DNA of 37,576 nt from Flavobacterium fragile. Its GTDB lineage: Bacteria > Bacteroidota > Bacteroidia > Flavobacteriales > Flavobacteriaceae. Below, piece by piece: positions 33,006 through 37,576 of this stretch. The notes under the pieces were generated by a model that had not been told where the DNA came from, did not search any database, and saw only the letters and a list, made by a program, of their open reading frames with translations. Within the stretch, counting starts at the first letter, position 1. Every line of letters begins with the position of its first letter. The translations under genes were made by a program, and so were the position numbers. The DNA lies in the NCBI RefSeq assembly GCF_023634865.1, contig NZ_JAMLJN010000013.1:1-37576 (forward strand), in the 5' to 3' direction.

Positions 33006-33545
33006 CTAATCAAACATTTCTAACAAAGTAGTGACTGTATTCCAATTTCTGATGGTAGCTACAAGATTGAGTTTCTTCTCGATGTATTTTTGGTCTAATC
33101 TTGTTTTTCCGCCTCCTACAGCGTATTTGATGTAGATTCTGTTTTTATCAATCGCTGCTTCATCGGGTTTGAATTGACTTATTTTTAAATCGTTGATGGC
33201 ACTTCCTTGTAATTCTTTAGACAAAAAAGCAACGTACAATTTCTTAGTATCACACTCTTTTTCTTTTAGATACGGATTATGCTTTAAACACGCTTCCAAA
33301 TCTTCTTTACTAATAACCACTACAGGAACTTCTAAGCCTAATTCTTTAAAAATTTCTTGCTTGATGGTAAACCCAACACTCGCTCCGTGTTCTTCTTCTG
33401 AATCTACAAAAACATTTCCTGATTGAATATATGTGCGTACATTTTGAAATCCTGCGTTCTCTAAAACAGTTTTCAAAACCTCCATTTTTATCATGTTGTG
33501 GCCGGAAACGTTGATGCCGCGAAGTAAAGCTAAGTGGGTTTTCAT
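33006..33545 (-). CDS. DUF1697 protein
   Basis: 179 residues. Begins MKTHLALLRGINVSGHNMIKM, the DUF1697 signature, then TYIQSGNVFVDS and NPY; ends with a RNWNTVTTLLEM motif also conserved in the family. Cytoplasmic, function unknown. TATTTTTGCACC in the 30-base gap upstream (minus strand, 33562-33569) suggests its own promoter. Confidence 0.88.
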   Translation of the reverse strand: MKTHLALLRGINVSGHNMIKMEVLKTVLENAGFQNVRTYIQSGNVFVDSEEEHGASVGFTIKQEIFKELGLEVPVVVISKEDLEACLKHNPYLKEKECDTKKLYVAFLSKELQGSAINDLKISQFKPDEAAIDKNRIYIKYAVGGGKTRLDQKYIEKKLNLVATIRNWNTVTTLLEMFD

Positions 33546-33575
33546 TTGGTATAATTTGGTGCAAAAATAGGTGTT

Positions 33576-34274
33576 CTATTTCATTCGTTTTAAAATATCG
33601 TTCATCATTTCAATTTGCACTTTTTGAATTTCGATTAATTCTTGTTGTTGGTACATTACCAAATGATCCATTTTATCATCTAACATCCGAATTTCTAGTT
33701 CTGATTTTAAATTAATCATATAGTCTTTCTTAGCACGTTCCCGGTCTTTTTCTTCCTGACGGTTTTGGCTCATCATAATAACTGGCGCTTGCAGTGCTGC
33801 CACACATGATAAAATCAAATTTAATAAAATAAAGGGATAAGGATCAAATTCTTTATTGGTAAAAACAAACACATTGGAACCAATCCAAATTGAAATAAAT
33901 ATAAAAAAAGCTATAATAAAAGTCCAACTTCCTCCAAATGCTGCCACTTTATCGGCTACAATTTGTCCGTAATTTCGAGTATCAACTTCCTCTTCTACTT
34001 TGGCTACAAACGAAGTATCATCCCCTAAAGCACGAACTACGTCTTTTTCTAATTTTGATAACTGACTGATTTCGGTTTGTAAAAATTTTGAAATATATTT
34101 TTCACGATACACATTCAATTCGTGTACAGAAATGGAATCATTCACATCAAAATCGGGAAAATCTTCTAAAATTAAATTCAAAATAGAAGTTCGAATTGTT
34201 TTCCCTAAAACTCTATCATGCTCAGGAAAATCAATATTGGAAATAGCACTTTTAAACGTTAGATTGTTTCTCAT
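33576..34274 (-). CDS. DUF1003 membrane protein
   Basis: 232 residues. A soluble N-terminal part, then two membrane helices (about 116-137 and 147-165) with DKVAAFGGSWTFIIAFFIF, typical of DUF1003, and PYPFILLNLILSCVAALQAPVIMMSQNRQ. A C-terminal charged coiled coil (about 168-230) follows. Inner membrane, function unknown. Confidence 0.88.
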   Translation of the reverse strand: MRNNLTFKSAISNIDFPEHDRVLGKTIRTSILNLILEDFPDFDVNDSISVHELNVYREKYISKFLQTEISQLSKLEKDVVRALGDDTSFVAKVEEEVDTRNYGQIVADKVAAFGGSWTFIIAFFIFISIWIGSNVFVFTNKEFDPYPFILLNLILSCVAALQAPVIMMSQNRQEEKDRERAKKDYMINLKSELEIRMLDDKMDHLVMYQQQELIEIQKVQIEMMNDILKRMK

Positions 34275-34397
34275 AATTCAAAAACATTTTAGCTAAATTA
34301 CAATTAAAACCATAGAATGCTACAACTATTGGCTTTAAAAATAATAGAAAACAAAAAAATTAGATCAAATCCTGCTAACAATTCTTATTTTTGCCTC

Positions 34398-35810
34398 ATG
34401 GGAAAAAAGAGAACAGAAAAAATCGTATTCGAAAACGTAAAAATCCTTGATGCAGGTGCAAAAGGTGTATCGGTAGCAAAAGCTCCTGATGGTAAAGTAA
34501 TATTTATTCCAAATGTAGTGCCAGGCGATGTGGTGGATATCCAAACCATGAAAAAAAGAAAAGCCTACTACGAAGGTAAAGCTATAAAAATCCATGAATT
34601 TTCAGAACACAGAATCGACCCGGTTTGCGAGCATTTTGGCGCTTGTGGTGGATGTAAATGGCAAAACATGAAGTATAGCCAACAATTGTTCTATAAAAAT
34701 CAGGAAGTATACAACAACTTAAAACGAATTGGTAAGATTGAATTGCCTGAATTTGAGCCTATATTAGGTTCTGAAAAGCAATTGTTTTATCGCAATAAAA
34801 TGGAATTTGGTTTCTCCAATGCACGTTGGATGACCGATGCAGAAATTCAATCGGGAGCCGAATTTGATAATAAAAATGCGTTGGGATTTCATATTCCTAG
34901 AATGTGGGATAAGATTTTAGATATTGAGAAATGTCACTTACAAGAAGACCCATCCAATGAAATTCGTAATGAAATCAAACGATTTGCTAACGAAAACGGC
35001 TTAACATTCTTCAATGCAAGAGCTACAGAAGGTTTGTTGCGAACGTTGATGATTCGTACTGCTTCAACTGGTGAAATCATGGTATTGATTCAGTTTTTTG
35101 AAAACAATAAAAAAGGAATCGAACTAATGATGAACTTCTTGGCGGAGCGTTTTCCGCAAATCACATCGTTACAATATGTTATCAATCAGAAATTGAATGA
35201 CACGTTATATGACCAAGACATTATTTTGTACAAAGGTCGCGATTACATTTTGGAAGAAATGGAAGGTTTGCATTTTAGTATTAATGCGAAATCGTTCTAT
35301 CAAACCAATTCGGACCAAGCGTATGAATTGTACAAAATCACTAGAGAATTTGCAGGCTTAACTGGAAACGAAACCGTTTACGATTTATACACAGGAACCG
35401 GAACCATTGCCCAATTCGTTTCGAAAAAAGCGAAGAAAGTAATTGGTGTTGAAGCTGTTCCTGAAGCCATTATAGATGCAAAAGCGAATGCCGAACGCAA
35501 TAACATTACCAATTGTGAGTTTTATGTTGGGGATATGAAAAACGTCTTCAACGACGAATTCATCAACCAACACGGGCAACCTGATATTATCATCACCGAT
35601 CCACCAAGAGACGGTATGCACAAAGATGTCGTAGAGATGTTATTAAAAACTGGTGTACCAAAAATTGTTTACGTTAGCTGTAATTCGGCAACACAAGCCC
35701 GTGATTTAGCTTTAATGGACGAAAAATACAAAGTAGTTCGAGTGCGTCCTGTGGATATGTTTCCGCAAACACACCATGTGGAAAACGTGGTTTTATTAGA
35801 AAAACGATAA
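34398..35810 (+). CDS. rlmD: 23S rRNA (uracil-1939-C5)-methyltransferase
   Basis: 470 residues from the ATG at 34398 (MGKKRTEKIVFENVKI). An earlier ATG at 34317 would run through a TATTTTTG -7 element (34386-34393). That -7 sits only four bases before the chosen start, so the message may be leaderless. An N-terminal TRAM domain (1-65) is followed by the Fe-S cysteines C77, C83 and C86 (plus one in EKCHL). Then come the SAM motif YDLYTGTGTIAQF, DPPRDGMHKDVVEML, and the catalytic Cys in YVSCNSATQARDL. The enzyme belongs to the RlmD/RumA family. Confidence 0.92.
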   Translation: MGKKRTEKIVFENVKILDAGAKGVSVAKAPDGKVIFIPNVVPGDVVDIQTMKKRKAYYEGKAIKIHEFSEHRIDPVCEHFGACGGCKWQNMKYSQQLFYKNQEVYNNLKRIGKIELPEFEPILGSEKQLFYRNKMEFGFSNARWMTDAEIQSGAEFDNKNALGFHIPRMWDKILDIEKCHLQEDPSNEIRNEIKRFANENGLTFFNARATEGLLRTLMIRTASTGEIMVLIQFFENNKKGIELMMNFLAERFPQITSLQYVINQKLNDTLYDQDIILYKGRDYILEEMEGLHFSINAKSFYQTNSDQAYELYKITREFAGLTGNETVYDLYTGTGTIAQFVSKKAKKVIGVEAVPEAIIDAKANAERNNITNCEFYVGDMKNVFNDEFINQHGQPDIIITDPPRDGMHKDVVEMLLKTGVPKIVYVSCNSATQARDLALMDEKYKVVRVRPVDMFPQTHHVENVVLLEKR

Positions 35811-35821
35811 TAAAATTTTAA

Positions 35822-35945
35822 ACCACATAGAAACATAGAGAATAATAAAAGAAAGTTCTGCATAGCATTACATTGAGACAAAGCTATGTTAACTATAAAA
35901 AGTAGAACACCTCTAAACATTAAAAAAACTATGTATCTATGTGGT
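35822..35945. repeat. MITE-like element with 17-bp terminal inverted repeats
   Basis: ACCACATAGAAACATAG (35822-35838) and CTATGTATCTATGTGGT (35929-35945) are inverted copies with one mismatch. Inside, GTTCT/AGAAC (35855-35859, 35904-35908) and CATAGC/GCTATG (35861-35866, 35883-35888) form a nested stem. No coding frame. It lies between rlmD and the DUF6452 gene. Confidence 0.65.
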
Positions 35946-35959
35946 AAAATAAAAAATCT

Positions 35960-36466
35960 ATGAAAAAAATAGTTTTTATAACCTTATCCTTGCTCTTAGC
36001 CGTTTCCTTTTGGAACTGCGAAAAAGATGATATTTGTGCCGAAGGAACTCCTACAACACCTCGATTAATTATTGAGTTTTACAACGCTGCTACTCCTACG
36101 GCTGTTAAGAATGTTTCCAATTTAAAAGTGATTGCACCTAACCGTACTGATGATGGCTTTATTTTTAATGAAGTAAGTAAAATTGAAATTCCATTAAAAA
36201 CAAGTGCTGACATTACAACTTTGAATTTTATTCAAAATGGAAACACGACAAACACCGCAGATGATAATGTAGATGTCGTTACATTTAATTATGGAAGAGC
36301 CGATGAATACATTTCAAGAGCTTGTGGTTTTAAAACGCTTTTTTATCTTAACACAACTAATCCTGTTGAAGTAACAAACGATGGAAGCAACTGGATTCAA
36401 AATATTATAGTAACCCAACCTTATATAGAAACCGAAAATGAAGTACATGTTAAGATTTATTTTTAG
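35960..36466 (+). CDS. DUF6452 lipoprotein
   Basis: 168 residues. Signal peptide with lipobox-like FWNC (C20), then EKDDICAEGTPTTPRLIIEFY, characteristic of the DUF6452 family, and RACGFKTLFYLN near residue 120. Two further cysteines, in DICAEG and RACGF, could form a disulfide. Outer-membrane or periplasmic lipoprotein, function unknown. From memory, rlmD followed by DUF6452 and DUF6048 is a conserved order in Flavobacteriia. Its end overlaps the next gene by 29 bases. Confidence 0.82.
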   Translation: MKKIVFITLSLLLAVSFWNCEKDDICAEGTPTTPRLIIEFYNAATPTAVKNVSNLKVIAPNRTDDGFIFNEVSKIEIPLKTSADITTLNFIQNGNTTNTADDNVDVVTFNYGRADEYISRACGFKTLFYLNTTNPVEVTNDGSNWIQNIIVTQPYIETENEVHVKIYF

Positions 36467-37154
36467 TCTGGGCTTAGTTTGCGTTTCTGTATTCGGAAAG
36501 GCACAAACTAAAGACACTACAAAAGTGATGTATCCAGAACGTTACGGACTTCGGTTAGGTACCGATTTACACAAAATTGCACGTTCCTTTTATGAAAAAG
36601 ACTATCGTGGTTTTGAAATCGTAGGAGATTATCGATTAACCAAGCGCTTTTACCTTGCAGGAGAAATAGGAAACGAAGATAAAACCGTAGACGATGACCG
36701 CTTAAACTTTACCACAAAAGGAACGTATTTTAAAGTAGGCTTTGATTACAATTCGTTTGAAAACTGGCTCGACATGGAAAATATGATTTATGTGGGAATG
36801 CGATATGGAGTAAGTAGTTTTAATCACACTCTAAACAGTTATAAAATCTATGACCCAACTAATTATTATGGTGAAAACATTGTAATTTCAGGAGAACAAT
36901 ACGAGAAATTAACTGCGAGTTGGTTAGAAGTTATTGGAGGCATCAAAGCAGAGTTATTCAATAACCTCTATATGGGATTTTCCGTGCGATTGAATTATTT
37001 AGTAGCTAACAAAAAACCCGATGGCTTTGATAATCTCTTCATTCCAGGGTATAACCGAACGTATGACGGAAAATTTGGAGCAGGATTTAATTATACCATA
37101 AGTTATTTCATCCCCATTTACAAGAAAAACAAAACTACATCAGAGAAAAAATAA
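36438..37154 (+). CDS. DUF6048 outer-membrane beta-barrel protein
   Basis: 238 residues. The start may be 36438 or 36447 (MLRFIFSLGLVCVSVFGKAQ); the second gives a cleaner signal peptide. The mature part alternates polar and aromatic residues (YGLRLGTDLHKIARSFYEKDYRGFEIVGDY...), as in a small outer-membrane barrel of about eight strands. Translationally coupled to the DUF6452 lipoprotein, so the two probably work together. Function unknown. Confidence 0.82.
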   Translation: MKYMLRFIFSLGLVCVSVFGKAQTKDTTKVMYPERYGLRLGTDLHKIARSFYEKDYRGFEIVGDYRLTKRFYLAGEIGNEDKTVDDDRLNFTTKGTYFKVGFDYNSFENWLDMENMIYVGMRYGVSSFNHTLNSYKIYDPTNYYGENIVISGEQYEKLTASWLEVIGGIKAELFNNLYMGFSVRLNYLVANKKPDGFDNLFIPGYNRTYDGKFGAGFNYTISYFIPIYKKNKTTSEKK

Positions 37155-37160
37155 TTATTG

Positions 37161-37187
37161 AAGCGTTACGAAAGTGACGCTTTTTTT
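37161..37187 (+). terminator. Terminator of the DUF6452-DUF6048 operon
   Basis: AAGCGTTAC (37161-37169), GAAA, GTGACGCTT (37174-37182), then T-run. One T-G pair. Confidence 0.88.
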
Positions 37188-37227
37188 ATGTTAGTACTAC
37201 TTTTAGAAAGCTACAACCTACTTTTGG

Positions 37228-37315
37228 CATACCTCTAGCATATAGTATCCATACTTCTAGCATACACTATCCATACACTATCCATACACTAAGCATACAC
37301 TAAGCATACACTAGC
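37228..37315. repeat. 11-bp tandem array, eight units
   Basis: Units in order: CATACCTCTAG, CATATAGTATC, CATACTTCTAG, CATACACTATC, CATACACTATC, CATACACTAAG, CATACACTAAG, CATACACTAGC. Every unit is exactly 11 bases and begins CATA. Neighbouring units are most similar, as expected from slippage. Confidence 0.9.
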
Positions 37316-37424
37316 TATGCTTTATGACCCGTCGTAAAATAACTATACAGATTAATAAATAAATCCTGTTATGGTGATTCAACTATAGTTTTTAATCCTA
37401 AACTTACTATACAATTGTTTTTTC

Positions 37425-37517
37425 ATGATAAAAACGCTTGTTGTAGTTCTTCTATATACACTGTTTTTGTGTATTGCTATTGTAATACAAGACACTCGCA
37501 TACTTAAACTACTATAA
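37425..37517 (+). CDS. Possible 30-residue hydrophobic peptide
   Basis: ATG at 37425 reads MIKTLVVVLLYTLFLCIAIV, then IQDTRILKLL and TAA. One membrane helix with a polar tail. TACAATTG at 37410-37417 is a weak -7 candidate. No homology recognised; it may be chance. Confidence 0.25.
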   Translation: MIKTLVVVLLYTLFLCIAIVIQDTRILKLL

Positions 37518-37543
37518 ATTAATAGGGTGGAATAGAATGAGTT

Positions 37544-37576
37544 GATAGGTTTTGACAGGTTTTGATAGGTTTTGAC
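37544..37576. repeat. 10-bp tandem array at the window edge (partial)
   Basis: GATAGGTTTT, GACAGGTTTT, GATAGGTTTT and GAC. The array continues past the window end, so its length is unknown. Confidence 0.8.

Larger units (their letters stand above)
37188..37576. other. Non-coding region with tandem arrays, runs to the window edge
   Basis: No firm gene in these 389 bases. They hold an 11-bp array (37228-37315), a 10-bp array at the edge (37544-37576) and one short hydrophobic frame (37425-37517). Confidence 0.7.

Noticed and set aside
37228..37315. CRISPR array
   Set aside because: The units are 11 bases, directly adjacent, with no unique spacers and no cas genes nearby.

Overview
The window looks like chromosomal DNA of a Flavobacterium-type member of the Bacteroidota. 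By eye it is about two-thirds A+T. Its promoters follow the Bacteroidota pattern (TTG about 17-23 bases before TAnnTTTG). It carries a type III glutamine synthetase, a protein with a type IX secretion sorting domain, several DUF families typical of Flavobacteriia, a MerR-crtI-crtB-crtZ carotenoid cluster, and dispersed repeats of the kind seen in flavobacterial genomes.

Layout. 1-124: probable end of an IS256-type insertion sequence cut by the window edge. 173-4212: glutamine synthetase III, a DUF1543 gene interrupted by a stop codon, a lipoprotein, a 46-residue basic protein and a YchJ-like SEC-C protein. 4188-8433: a REP-associated tyrosine transposase (RAYT) whose own reading frame contains REP-like palindromes, then the large fused isobutyryl-CoA mutase IcmF. 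8802-11900: FKBP lipoprotein, an hslR/TPMT-like/phosphoribosyltransferase operon, and shikimate kinase. 12030-12331: two identical tRNA-Lys genes and a tRNA-Leu. 12482-16247: a CarH-like B12-binding MerR regulator and crtI, crtB, crtZ. 16333-18754: DUF4252 pair and an S41 peptidase. 18792-25273: cobalamin uptake locus, with a riboswitch-controlled TonB-dependent receptor, a T9SS-secreted protein, a 35-residue membrane protein and btuF-btuC-btuD. 25343-37154: mostly housekeeping genes (dienelactone hydrolase, RluE-like pseudouridine synthase, rmuC, thioesterase, SDR, ornithine aminotransferase, DUF1697, DUF1003, rlmD, DUF6452/DUF6048). 37188-37576: non-coding DNA with two short-period tandem arrays.

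How the parts connect. Cobalamin is the recurring theme. There is a B12-dependent mutase (icmF), a B12 riboswitch, a B12 importer, and a regulator that keeps both cobalamin-binding motifs of CarH. That regulator sits directly upstream of the carotenoid genes. Its promoter and the crtI promoter share an almost identical block of about 41 bases overlapping the -7 element, found nowhere else in the window. This suggests a B12-dependent, possibly light-dependent, switch that controls itself and the pigment genes. The second theme is small palindromic repeats entering functional sequence: inside the RAYT gene, as the likely terminator of icmF, inside the icmF coding region, and in a peripheral arm of the riboswitch.
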